Shown here in pieces: positions 16,894 through 25,410 of a stretch of DNA of 64,000 bases. The notes beneath the pieces are model-generated. The model was not told where the DNA came from and searched no databases. It saw nothing but the letters and a program-made list of their open reading frames with translations. Within the stretch, counting starts at the first letter, position 1. Each line of letters opens with the position of its first letter. Source of the DNA: Brachyspira hyodysenteriae ATCC 27164 (GTDB lineage Bacteria; Spirochaetota; Brachyspiria; Brachyspirales; Brachyspiraceae). A program made the position numbers and the translations under genes. Location: assembly GCF_001676785.2 (NCBI RefSeq), contig NZ_CP015910.2:992001-1056000 (forward strand). The letters run 5' to 3'.

Positions 16894-19464
16894 ATGGGCG
16901 AGAGTGCCAAGATTATCATTAATGGTAAAGAAATGAGCTTTGACTCAGACAGAAAGTTAATGGATGTTCTTAGGAATGACTGTAAATGCAAATCAGTAAA
17001 AGACGGATGTTCTGAAGGTGCTTGCGGAACTTGTACTGTTTTGATAGATGGAAAACCTACTAAAGCATGTATTCAAACTATAGGAAGATTGCAGGGCAAA
17101 AGCGTTCAAACAATAGAAGGTTTTACTCAAAGAGAAAAAGATGTATATGCTCATGCTTTTGCAGTTGCAGGTGCAGTTCAATGCGGATTCTGTATACCTG
17201 GTATGGTTATATGTGCTAAAGGATTAATAGATCAAAATCCTAATCCTACAAGACTTGAAATTGTTGCTGCTATAAAAAATAATATTTGCAGATGTACAGG
17301 ATACAAAAAAATCATTGATGCTATAGAATTAGCTGCTAAAATGATTAGAGAAAACATTGATGTTAAAGAATACAAAGGTAAAGTAAAATTAGGCGATAGA
17401 AATATTGCTAGAGTAGATGCTAAAGAAAAAGCCTTAGGTATTGGCGAATACTGTGATGACATAGAGTTAGAAGGTATGCTATATGGTGTTGCTGTAAGAA
17501 CTAAATATCCAAGAGCTAAAATATTAAAGATAGATATTAGCGAAGCAAAAGCTTTAAAAGGCGTAGTTGATGTAATAACTGCTAAAGATTTACCTGGTGC
17601 TAAGAAAATCGGACATATTTTCCATGACTGGGATGTACTTATCGGTGAAGGCGAAACTACAAGATTTATTGCTGATGGTTTGGCTTTAATCGTTGCTGAA
17701 GATGAAGCTACTGCTAAAAAAGCTAGAGATTTAGTAAAAATAGAATATGAAGAATTACCATTGGTAAGAAATCCTCAAGAAGCTATGAAAGAAGGAGCTC
17801 CTTTAGTTCATGAAGAAAGAGAAAGCAATTTACTTACTCATGAAAGATTAGTAAAAGGTAATGCTGATGAAGTAATAGCTAAATCTAAATATAAAGTTAC
17901 AAAACATTATGAACTTCCTTGGACAGAGCATGCATTTATGGAAGCAGAAGTTGCTGTTGCTATGCCTTTCAATGGAGACGGAATATTCGTATATTCAAGC
18001 GACCAAAGTGTTTACGATACAAAAAGAGAAGTATCTATGGCTTTAGGTATAGAGCCTGATAAAGTTGTAGTAGAAAATAAATATGTAGGCGGCGGATTCG
18101 GCGGTAAGGAGGATATGAGTGTTCAGCATTATGCAGCTATAATGGCATATAGAACAAAAAGACCAGTTAAATTCAAACTTACAAGACAAGAAAGTATCAA
18201 CTGGCACCCAAAACGTCACCCTATGAGCATAGATATGACTACTGCTTGTGATGAAAACGGTATACTTACAGCTATGAAAGCTACTTTAATTACAGATGCC
18301 GGTGCTTATGCTTCATTATCAGGCCCTGTACTTCAAAGAGCTTGTACACATGCTGCTGGTCCTTATAATTATCAAGTTATAGACATAGAGGGTAAATCTT
18401 TCTATACTAATAATCCTCCAACTGGACCATTCAGAGGATTCGGCGTACCTCAGTCTTGTTTTGCTACTGAAATGAATATAAACTTGCTTGCTGAAATGTG
18501 CGGTTTAGATCCTTGGGAAATAAGATATAGAAATGCTATACGTCCTGGTCAAGTGCTTCCTAACTATCAAATAGCTGATGAGGCTACAGGACTTGTTGAA
18601 ACATTAGAAGCTGTTAAAGACATTTATTATAATAATAAAAATGTTGGTATAGCTTGTTCTTTGAAAAACTCTGGTGTAGGTGTTGGACTTCCTGACACAG
18701 GAAGGGTTCGTTTGGTAGTAAAAGACGGAAAAGTTAATGTATACTCTGCTGCTTCTTGTATTGGACAGGGTATAGCTACTGTTCTTTATCAAATAGTAGG
18801 TGAAACTCTTGATTTGAATGATGATGAAATAATTATTAATCAGCCTAATACTGCTACTTCTCCTGATTCTGGTACTACTTCAGGTTCAAGACAAACACTT
18901 ATTACAGGTGAGGCTTGTAAGAGAGCTTGTGAAGACCTTAAGAAAGATTTGGCTGGTAAAACATTAAAAGATTTAGAAGGAAAAGAATATTACGGTGAAT
19001 GGCTTACTATCACTGATAAAATGGGTGTTGATAAACCTCACCCTGTTTCTCATGTTGCATACAGTTATGCTACACAAGTATGTATACTTAATGATGACGG
19101 TACTATAAACAAAATAGTTGCTGCTCATGATATAGGAAAGGCTATTAACCCTATAGCTTTGGAAGGACAAATTGAAGGTGGTGTTGTTATGTCTTTAGGT
19201 TATGCTTTGACAGAAAAATTCCCGCTTGAAGATTGTGTACCTAAAGTGAAATTCGGTACTTTAGGTTTATTCAGAGCTGATAAAACTCCAGATGTTGAAT
19301 CTATTATAATAGAAAAACCTGGTGTTCCTTATGGTTACGGTGCTACAGGTATAGGAGAGATTTCTAGTATACCTACTGCTCCTGCTGTTGCTTTAGCTTA
19401 TTATAAGTTTAACGGTGAGTTCCAAACAGAACTGCCACTTAAAAATACTCCTTATTCAAGATAA
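16894..19464 (+). CDS. xdhD: selenium-type xanthine dehydrogenase, fused Fe-S and molybdopterin subunits (XdhD-like)
   Basis: The 856-residue protein joins a [2Fe-2S] domain (residues about 1-155; VKDGCSEGACGTC, CGFCIPGM, CRCTGY) to the full molybdopterin domain. The latter shows GGGFGGKEDMS, GPFRGFGVPQSCFATE and YGATGIGEI, the last carrying the expected catalytic Glu. There is no FAD domain, so electrons probably leave through another protein, with YgfK next door a good candidate. It belongs to the XdhD/selenium-dependent xanthine dehydrogenase group, in which a sulfur-type ligand on molybdenum is thought to be replaced by labile selenium; the YqeB gene immediately after supports this. AAGGAGG precedes the start. 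No in-frame TGA occurs, so selenium would be a cofactor, not selenocysteine. Confidence 0.9.
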   Translation: MGESAKIIINGKEMSFDSDRKLMDVLRNDCKCKSVKDGCSEGACGTCTVLIDGKPTKACIQTIGRLQGKSVQTIEGFTQREKDVYAHAFAVAGAVQCGFCIPGMVICAKGLIDQNPNPTRLEIVAAIKNNICRCTGYKKIIDAIELAAKMIRENIDVKEYKGKVKLGDRNIARVDAKEKALGIGEYCDDIELEGMLYGVAVRTKYPRAKILKIDISEAKALKGVVDVITAKDLPGAKKIGHIFHDWDVLIGEGETTRFIADGLALIVAEDEATAKKARDLVKIEYEELPLVRNPQEAMKEGAPLVHEERESNLLTHERLVKGNADEVIAKSKYKVTKHYELPWTEHAFMEAEVAVAMPFNGDGIFVYSSDQSVYDTKREVSMALGIEPDKVVVENKYVGGGFGGKEDMSVQHYAAIMAYRTKRPVKFKLTRQESINWHPKRHPMSIDMTTACDENGILTAMKATLITDAGAYASLSGPVLQRACTHAAGPYNYQVIDIEGKSFYTNNPPTGPFRGFGVPQSCFATEMNINLLAEMCGLDPWEIRYRNAIRPGQVLPNYQIADEATGLVETLEAVKDIYYNNKNVGIACSLKNSGVGVGLPDTGRVRLVVKDGKVNVYSAASCIGQGIATVLYQIVGETLDLNDDEIIINQPNTATSPDSGTTSGSRQTLITGEACKRACEDLKKDLAGKTLKDLEGKEYYGEWLTITDKMGVDKPHPVSHVAYSYATQVCILNDDGTINKIVAAHDIGKAINPIALEGQIEGGVVMSLGYALTEKFPLEDCVPKVKFGTLGLFRADKTPDVESIIIEKPGVPYGYGATGIGEISSIPTAPAVALAYYKFNGEFQTELPLKNTPYSR

Positions 19465-19479
19465 TTTATTTTATTTATT

Positions 19480-20307
19480 ATGAGTTTATTTAATGATGAA
19501 CTTGTAATTGTAAGAGGAGCTGGTGATTTAGCTACAGGTATTGTGTATTCTTTATATAAGGCTCATTTCAAAGTCATTGTATTGGATATGCAATACCCCT
19601 CTTCTATTAGAAGAAAAGTTGCATTGTCTGAAGCTGTTTATGATGGTGAAAGTAAAGTAGAGGACATTGAAGCTGTATTGGTAAAAAGCTATGAAGAAGC
19701 TCTTAATATAATTACAAATAAAGATTATAAAAAGATTCCTATTCTTATAGATCCAAATTGTGATATACTAAAAAATATAAAACCAACATTTTTAATTGAT
19801 GCTATAATTGCTAAAAAAAATCTTGGTACTAATAAATCTATGGCTAAATATACTATAGCATTAGGCCCCGGTTTTACTGCCGGAAAAGACTGTGACATTG
19901 TTATAGAAACTATGCGAGGTCATAATCTTGGAAGAATGTATTTAGAAGGAGAGGCTATACCTAATACAGGAATTCCCGGTAATATAGGCGGTAAAGAAGC
20001 TGAAAGAGTAATACATGCAAGTTCTGACGGTATTATTGAAAACATAAAAAACATAGGCGACTTTGTAAAAGAAAAAGAAGTTATAGCGTACATAAACAAT
20101 AATAATGAAAAAATAGAAGTGCTTGCTACTTTTGACGGTCTTTTAAGAGGAATTATAAGAGATGGTTTTAAAGTTCATAAGGGTTTGAAAATAGCTGATA
20201 TTGATCCTAGAAAATCTGAATATGATAATTGTTTTACCATTTCTGATAAGGCTAGAAATTTAGGCGGTTCTGTTCTTACTGCTATGATGTATTTATATAA
20301 TAGATAA
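19480..20307 (+). CDS. yqeB: YqeB, selenium-dependent molybdenum hydroxylase maturation protein
   Basis: The 275-residue protein matches the EF2563/YqeB family, linked by genomic context to maturation of selenium-dependent molybdenum hydroxylases. The N-terminus has RGAGDLATG at about 13-21, a nucleotide-binding-like glycine loop; LGPGFTAGKDCD and a biotinyl/lipoyl-like C-terminal segment follow. It begins 15 bp after the fused xanthine dehydrogenase and is probably in the same transcript. No Shine-Dalgarno sequence is visible (the upstream bases are almost all A and T), so translation may depend on coupling to the preceding gene. A perfect 17-bp bidirectional terminator follows. Confidence 0.9.
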   Translation: MSLFNDELVIVRGAGDLATGIVYSLYKAHFKVIVLDMQYPSSIRRKVALSEAVYDGESKVEDIEAVLVKSYEEALNIITNKDYKKIPILIDPNCDILKNIKPTFLIDAIIAKKNLGTNKSMAKYTIALGPGFTAGKDCDIVIETMRGHNLGRMYLEGEAIPNTGIPGNIGGKEAERVIHASSDGIIENIKNIGDFVKEKEVIAYINNNNEKIEVLATFDGLLRGIIRDGFKVHKGLKIADIDPRKSEYDNCFTISDKARNLGGSVLTAMMYLYNR

Positions 20308-20350
20308 TTAATTTTAGATTATATAACTCTTATGTAATTATTTATATTAA

Positions 20351-20394
20351 AAAATCTTCATTATAAATTATATCAATTTTATAATGAAGATTTT
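20351..20394. terminator. bidirectional intrinsic terminator
   Basis: Bases 20351-20367 pair perfectly with 20378-20394 (17 bp, 10-nt loop), flanked by an A-run and a T-run. It separates the convergent yqeB and ankyrin lipoprotein genes. Confidence 0.85.
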
Positions 20395-20414
20395 AATTTA
20401 TTTAAATATAAAAT

Positions 20415-22670
20415 TTACTTTACATTTCTTTGAGCTTTTTTTAGAATATCTGCAATTTCTCTAAGTTCAAGATTCTCTGCCATATCTAAAGCAGTATCTC
20501 CATCGTCATCTTCTATATTTACATCGGCTCCTTTTTCTACTAGAAATTTAACAAATGATTCATTAGATTTTCTTGTACAAGCCCACATTAAAGAAGTGTA
20601 TCCATTATAATCTTTTGCATTAATATCTGCACCTTTTTCTAATAAAACTTCAGCTAATTTTATACGATTTTCCTGAAAACTTATATTATAAAAACTACCT
20701 TCAAGCATACCAAGATGTATCAAAGGAGTATATTGGTTTTTATTCTTTATGTTTACATCAGCACCTTGCTCTATTAAAAAATGAGCTATTTCAAAGTCTG
20801 GCATAGTAGTAAGAGTTTTGTTTAAAGCTGTGTATCCTTCATTATCTTGGGCATTTATATCAGAATTTTTTGAAACTAAATATTTTATTACGTCTATATT
20901 TATTTCCAAACTAGGTTTACATGCTAATATTAAAGCAGTACTTCCTCCTTTATAAAAGTTTACATCAGCACCGTTTTCAACTAATAATTTTACTGTTTCT
21001 AAATTATTTACACCATACATTAAGGCTGTATTTCCATAATTATCGAAAGCATTTATATCAGCACCTTTTTGTATTAGAAGTTCTACCACTTTTATATTAT
21101 GAAGTTTGGAAGCATACATTAAAGGTGTCTCTCCATCCTCATTTGTTACATTTATATCTGCACCATTATTTATTAAAAATTCTGCAGCAGATGAATTTTC
21201 ATTTTTATAATAATAATATCTATAGTCAGGATGTTCATTATCTAATGAGAGTAATAGGGGAGTTTCTACTGAGCTATGTTCAGAATGTGTTTTAGCATTT
21301 ACATCGGCACCTTTTTCAACTAAAAATTTAACCATATCATAGTCATTTCTTAAAGCTGCTATCATTAAAGGAGTATAATCATAATCAGCAGGAGAATAAT
21401 ACTCCCCACCCTTTATTCTTGATTCTAAGTCAAAACCATTTTCTACTAATACTTTAAACATTTCTCTATTTAGTGCCAATTCTGTTGTATAAGCTGTATC
21501 AAGAAGTGATGCTCCATCATTGTCTTTAGTATTTACATCAGCACCATATTTTATTAATAAATTAAATATTTTTTTAGCATTTTCTAGTTTTTCTTCTTTT
21601 TCGTAATGATCATAGCGAATATTATAATATAATACAGTGTTTCCATCATTGTCTTTAGTATTTATATTGGCACCATTTTCTAATAAAAATTTAACCATTT
21701 CATAGTCTCCTATCATAGCAGCGTTCATTAATGCTGTAAGACCGTGTTCATCTTTTGTGTTTATATTTGCACCTTGTTGTATAAGTAATTTTGAAATATC
21801 AAATTTTCCATAATCATTAGCAATTGTTAAAGCTGTTTTGTTTTCATTATTTGCTGTATTAGGATTGGCACCTTTATCAAGCAAATATTTAACCATATCA
21901 TAGTCATTTCTTAAAGCTGCTATCATTAAAGGAGTATAATCATAATCAGATCTACCCGTCTTTATTCTTGACTCTAAATCAAAACCATTTTCAACTAATA
22001 TTTTAAACATTTCTTTATTTTTATCAAAAGATTCTGAAATTCTATAGGATACATCAAGGAGAGATGCTCCATCATTGTCTTTAGTATTTACATCAGCACC
22101 GTATTTTATTAATAAATTAAGTATTTTTATAGCATTTTCTTGTCCGAAACTATCATGCTGAATACTATAATATAATGCAGTTTCTCCTGATGTATCTCTA
22201 ATGTTTACATCAGCACCATTTTTTAATAAAAATTCAACCATTTCATAATTTGTATTTCTAGCAGTATACATTAATGCTGTAGCACCTGCATTATCTTTAA
22301 TATTGACATCAGTACCTTCTTCTATAAGTAATTTTGCTATATCATCATATCCCATTAAAGCAGCGTACATTAATGCTGTAAAACCGTATTCATCTTGAGC
22401 ATTTGGATTTGCTCCTTTAGCTAAATATGATTTAACGTCTTCTATGTTATTATATTGTACAGCTAAAAAGAAAGTCTGAGAATGCATAGGATACATTTTT
22501 GTAACTTGAACATATTCATTAGTATTTGTAGTTGTTGGATTAATATATACTTGTTCATTTGTTTGAGTTTGATTAGTTTGAGTATTTTCTGTTTGTTTAG
22601 TATTGCTGCTGTTACCTCCACTGCAGGCTATTAAAACAAAAATAGAAATAATGGAAATAATATTTTTCAT
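20415..22670 (-). CDS. ankyrin-repeat lipoprotein
   Basis: The 751-residue protein begins with a lipoprotein signal (MKNIISIISIFVLIACSGG; lipobox LIAC, Cys16), then a Thr/Asn/Gln-rich linker to about residue 60. From about 65 to the end are ankyrin repeats with the usual signature (DxxGxTALMYAA, LLxxGADVNxKD). It is therefore predicted to be membrane-anchored outside the cytoplasm and to bind proteins. Residues about 165-265 and 346-450 are closely similar copies of the same block, so part of the array arose by internal duplication. The 501-residue protein at 57200 is a shorter paralogue. It has a strong ribosome-binding site (GGGGG) and a consensus promoter. Function unknown. Confidence 0.88.
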   Translation of the reverse strand: MKNIISIISIFVLIACSGGNSSNTKQTENTQTNQTQTNEQVYINPTTTNTNEYVQVTKMYPMHSQTFFLAVQYNNIEDVKSYLAKGANPNAQDEYGFTALMYAALMGYDDIAKLLIEEGTDVNIKDNAGATALMYTARNTNYEMVEFLLKNGADVNIRDTSGETALYYSIQHDSFGQENAIKILNLLIKYGADVNTKDNDGASLLDVSYRISESFDKNKEMFKILVENGFDLESRIKTGRSDYDYTPLMIAALRNDYDMVKYLLDKGANPNTANNENKTALTIANDYGKFDISKLLIQQGANINTKDEHGLTALMNAAMIGDYEMVKFLLENGANINTKDNDGNTVLYYNIRYDHYEKEEKLENAKKIFNLLIKYGADVNTKDNDGASLLDTAYTTELALNREMFKVLVENGFDLESRIKGGEYYSPADYDYTPLMIAALRNDYDMVKFLVEKGADVNAKTHSEHSSVETPLLLSLDNEHPDYRYYYYKNENSSAAEFLINNGADINVTNEDGETPLMYASKLHNIKVVELLIQKGADINAFDNYGNTALMYGVNNLETVKLLVENGADVNFYKGGSTALILACKPSLEINIDVIKYLVSKNSDINAQDNEGYTALNKTLTTMPDFEIAHFLIEQGADVNIKNKNQYTPLIHLGMLEGSFYNISFQENRIKLAEVLLEKGADINAKDYNGYTSLMWACTRKSNESFVKFLVEKGADVNIEDDDGDTALDMAENLELREIADILKKAQRNVK

Positions 22671-22694
22671 ATATACCCCCTAAGTATATACTGG

Positions 22695-22723
22695 ATTATA
22701 TGTTTAAAGTTATTTTATGTCAA
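22695..22723 (-). promoter_or_regulatory. consensus promoter of the ankyrin lipoprotein
   Basis: On the minus strand TTGACA (22723-22718) and TATAAT (22700-22695) are 17 nt apart, a perfect match to the sigma-70 consensus. The ankyrin gene at 57200-58705 has the same arrangement. Confidence 0.75.
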
Positions 22724-22814
22724 TTTAATAATAATTTATATAATATACTCATTAAAAATATATGATAATTTTATGTATTAGTTTTTTATGAATGAAAATT
22801 ATATAAATTATAAA

Positions 22815-22842
22815 TTGATATTAATAAAATTTTTAGTATAAT
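22815..22842 (+). promoter_or_regulatory. promoter placing transcription start at the Rpn start codon
   Basis: TTGATA (22815-22820), 16-nt spacer and TATAAT (22837-22842) lie exactly 6 nt from the ATG at 22849. Transcription would start at or next to the A of the start codon. Confidence 0.65.
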
Positions 22843-22848
22843 TAAGCT

Positions 22849-23754
22849 ATGAAAGAAATTAACAGACTTAATGATTTATTCGTACGATATCTAATTGGTA
22901 CTGAAGGTGATGAGGATATATTAGAAAATATTGTTAATGCTGTTTTGAATGATGCAGGTCTTGAATCTGTAAGCAATCTTGAAATTATTAATCCTTACAA
23001 TCTAGCTGAAAATGAGAATTTAAAAGAGTCTATATTTGATGTTAAAGCAAAAACTAAAGACGGCAAAAAGATACTTATTGAAATACAGTTGATAGGAAAT
23101 AATAACTTTATAAAAAGAATTTTATATTATATAGCAAAAAATATAGCTTCTGAATTAAAAGAGAATGAAAACTATATTAATATAAGTCAAATGATTAGCA
23201 TTAGTTTTTTAAATTTTAATTTAAACATAGGAAGTGAAACTGATATAAAAAAAGAACATAAATGTTTTCAATTATCAGATATTAATAATCCTAGCCTTAA
23301 ATTAGATGATTTTCAGATACATTTTATAGAGATAAAAAGATTTGCAGAAATATTAAAAAATGCTAGTATAGATGCTTATAATAAAAATAAGCTTTTGACA
23401 TGGATTGATTTTTTCACCACTAAAGATTTAGAAAAAGATATTGATAAACTTATAGGAGGTAATGATATAATGCCTAAAGTTATAGATAAATATAAAAGAT
23501 TTGTAGCAGATGAAAAAGAGATGTCTGCCTATAATGAAAGAGATACTTTTCTTTATGGACAGGCTGCTATGCTACAGTATGAGAGGGCAGAAGGAAAAAA
23601 AGAAGGTATGGAAATAGGATTTAAGCAAGGCATAGAAAAGGGTTATAAAGAAAGCCAAATAAATATAGCTAAAGAAATGAAAAAAGAAAATATGAATATT
23701 GATGTTATAAGCAGGATTACAGGTTTAAGTATAGAAGAAATAAAAAAATTATGA
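22849..23754 (+). CDS. Rpn-family PD-(D/E)XK nuclease (putative transposase-like)
   Basis: The 301-residue protein belongs to the PD-(D/E)XK nuclease family called Rpn or transposase_31-like. The catalytic core is visible as FDVKAKTKDG ... LIEIQL (Asp64, Glu78, Gln80). The middle part resembles other family members. A charged G-x3-G-rich helix follows (EGKKEGMEIGFKQG), then a C-terminal short module ending GLSIEEIKKL that is shared with the two paralogues at 56279 and 58954. Family members promote recombination or act in phage defence; the role here is unknown. There is no ribosome-binding site, and the -10 box lies 6 nt from the ATG, predicting a leaderless mRNA. The gene diverges from the ankyrin lipoprotein. 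Confidence 0.85.
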   Translation: MKEINRLNDLFVRYLIGTEGDEDILENIVNAVLNDAGLESVSNLEIINPYNLAENENLKESIFDVKAKTKDGKKILIEIQLIGNNNFIKRILYYIAKNIASELKENENYINISQMISISFLNFNLNIGSETDIKKEHKCFQLSDINNPSLKLDDFQIHFIEIKRFAEILKNASIDAYNKNKLLTWIDFFTTKDLEKDIDKLIGGNDIMPKVIDKYKRFVADEKEMSAYNERDTFLYGQAAMLQYERAEGKKEGMEIGFKQGIEKGYKESQINIAKEMKKENMNIDVISRITGLSIEEIKKL

Positions 23755-23883
23755 GCATCTGACAAGTTTTTATATATAAATAAAAAAATTAATAAGTATA
23801 TTTAATTTTGCTTGAATATGCTTTATTTAATTCATATAAATTTAGTAATTATTTTAATAAACAAATAAATATAGGATTATAAA

Positions 23884-25323
23884 ATGAAAAAGATTATTAT
23901 AAAAAATGGTACTATTGTTAATGCTTCAGAAACTTATAAAGCTGATGTATTAATAGAAGATGAAAAAATTTCTCAAATAGGTGCTGATTTAAAATGCGAC
24001 GGAGCAGAAATAATTGATGCTTCAGGCAAATATGTAATGCCAGGTGGAATAGATGTTCATACTCATATGGATATAGATGTGGGAATTGGAAGAGCAGTTG
24101 ATGATTTCTATACCGGTACTATTGCTGCTGCTTGCGGAGGTACTACTACTATAGTTGATCATATGGGATTCGGCCCTAAAGATTGCGATGTGTTTCATCA
24201 ATTAAAATATTATCATACTCTTGCTGATAATAAAGCTGTTATTGACTATAGCTTCCATGGAGTTTTACAGCATGTTGATGAAGATGTGCTTAAAGGACTT
24301 GAAGTATTAGCAAAAGAAGAAGGTTTGCAAAGTACAAAATTATATTTAACATATAATTATAAAATAGAAGATGATAATGTTGTAAGAGTATTAAAGAAGA
24401 TGAAAGAGATTAATGGAGTTTCTGCTTTTCATGCTGAAAACCATTATGTAGTTGAGTATTTAAAGAAGAAATTTGTTGAAGAAGGCAAAACTTCTGCACA
24501 TTATCACCCTATAAGCAGACCTGCAGAGGCTGAAGCTGAGGCAGTTAATAGAATTATACATTTATCAGTTGTAGCCGGAAATGCTCCTGTTTATATAGTT
24601 CATACTTCCGCTTCAAAGAGTGTTGATGAAATAGTTAATGCCAGAGCTTTAGGACATAAAAATATTTTCTCTGAAACTTGTCCTCAATATTTAGTTTTAA
24701 CTGATAAAGAGTATGACAGAGAAGACGGACTTAAATTTGTAATGTCTCCTCCTTTAAGAAAACAGGAAGACTGCGACAGATTATGGAAAGCCATTGCAGA
24801 CGGACATATTCAGGTAATAGCTACAGATCATTGTCCTTTTAATTATGAAACTGATAAGGTGAAAGGAAAAGACAATTTTACTAAATGCCCTAATGGTGCA
24901 GGCGGAGTAGAGGAGAGATACCCTTTGATGTTCTCTGAAGGCGTTATGAAAGGAAGAATAAGCATAAATAAATTCGTTGAAACTTTATGCTATAATCCAG
25001 CTTTGATATACGGACTTTATCCTCAAAAAGGTGCTATTATACCAAATGCTGATGCTGATATTACTATAATAGATCCTAATAAAAAATCAGTTATCACAAA
25101 ATCAAATATGCATGGTGCTTGTGATTATACTGCTTATGAAGGAACGGAACTTTTATGCTCTATTGATACAGTTATATCAAGAGGTAAAATTGTATGCAAA
25201 GATAATAAGTTCTTAGGAAATAAAGGCGATGGTAAATTTATAAAGAGAAAAACTTTAGATCATTATGCTGATTTTTCTAAGCATTTTAAATTAGGTGATT
25301 ATATAGATATTGATTGTAATTAA
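23884..25323 (+). CDS. hyuA: hydantoinase/dihydropyrimidinase-type amidohydrolase
   Basis: The 479-residue protein is a cyclic amidohydrolase of the D-hydantoinase/dihydropyrimidinase type. The metal motif is DVHTHMD (His59, His61), the carboxylated lysine is in STKLYLTY near residue 152, and further metal histidines are in AFHAENH near 183 and VHTSAS near 240, with ATDHCPF near 314 for the aspartate. It hydrolyses a cyclic ureide, and HyuA is a regular member of anaerobic purine-degradation clusters. Here it is separated from yqeB by an ankyrin and an Rpn gene but keeps the same strand. No clear Shine-Dalgarno box precedes the ATG (TAGGA lies about 8 nt upstream). A bidirectional terminator follows. 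Confidence 0.9.
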   Translation: MKKIIIKNGTIVNASETYKADVLIEDEKISQIGADLKCDGAEIIDASGKYVMPGGIDVHTHMDIDVGIGRAVDDFYTGTIAAACGGTTTIVDHMGFGPKDCDVFHQLKYYHTLADNKAVIDYSFHGVLQHVDEDVLKGLEVLAKEEGLQSTKLYLTYNYKIEDDNVVRVLKKMKEINGVSAFHAENHYVVEYLKKKFVEEGKTSAHYHPISRPAEAEAEAVNRIIHLSVVAGNAPVYIVHTSASKSVDEIVNARALGHKNIFSETCPQYLVLTDKEYDREDGLKFVMSPPLRKQEDCDRLWKAIADGHIQVIATDHCPFNYETDKVKGKDNFTKCPNGAGGVEERYPLMFSEGVMKGRISINKFVETLCYNPALIYGLYPQKGAIIPNADADITIIDPNKKSVITKSNMHGACDYTAYEGTELLCSIDTVISRGKIVCKDNKFLGNKGDGKFIKRKTLDHYADFSKHFKLGDYIDIDCN

Positions 25324-25357
25324 TGATTAAAAATATCATTATATAAAATGTAAATAA

Positions 25358-25397
25358 AAAAAATAACTGGCTATTATTTTTTAGTCAGTTATTTTTT
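25358..25397. terminator. bidirectional intrinsic terminator
   Basis: AAAAAATAACTG at 25358-25369 pairs with CAGTTATTTTTT at 25386-25397, and four further pairs (one G-T) extend the stem inward. It lies between the convergent hyuA and LacI-type repressor genes. Confidence 0.85.
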
Positions 25398-25410
25398 ATA
25401 TTATGCTTTA

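Noticed and set aside
16894..19464. Selenocysteine-encoding TGA in the selenium-type hydroxylase
   Set aside because: The frame is continuous with no internal TGA, and in this enzyme group selenium is a labile cofactor ligand.
20415..22670. Repetitive DNA resembling a repeat array
   Set aside because: The period follows codons of ankyrin repeats and changes at synonymous and other sites; it has no constant repeat and spacer, so it is not a CRISPR array.
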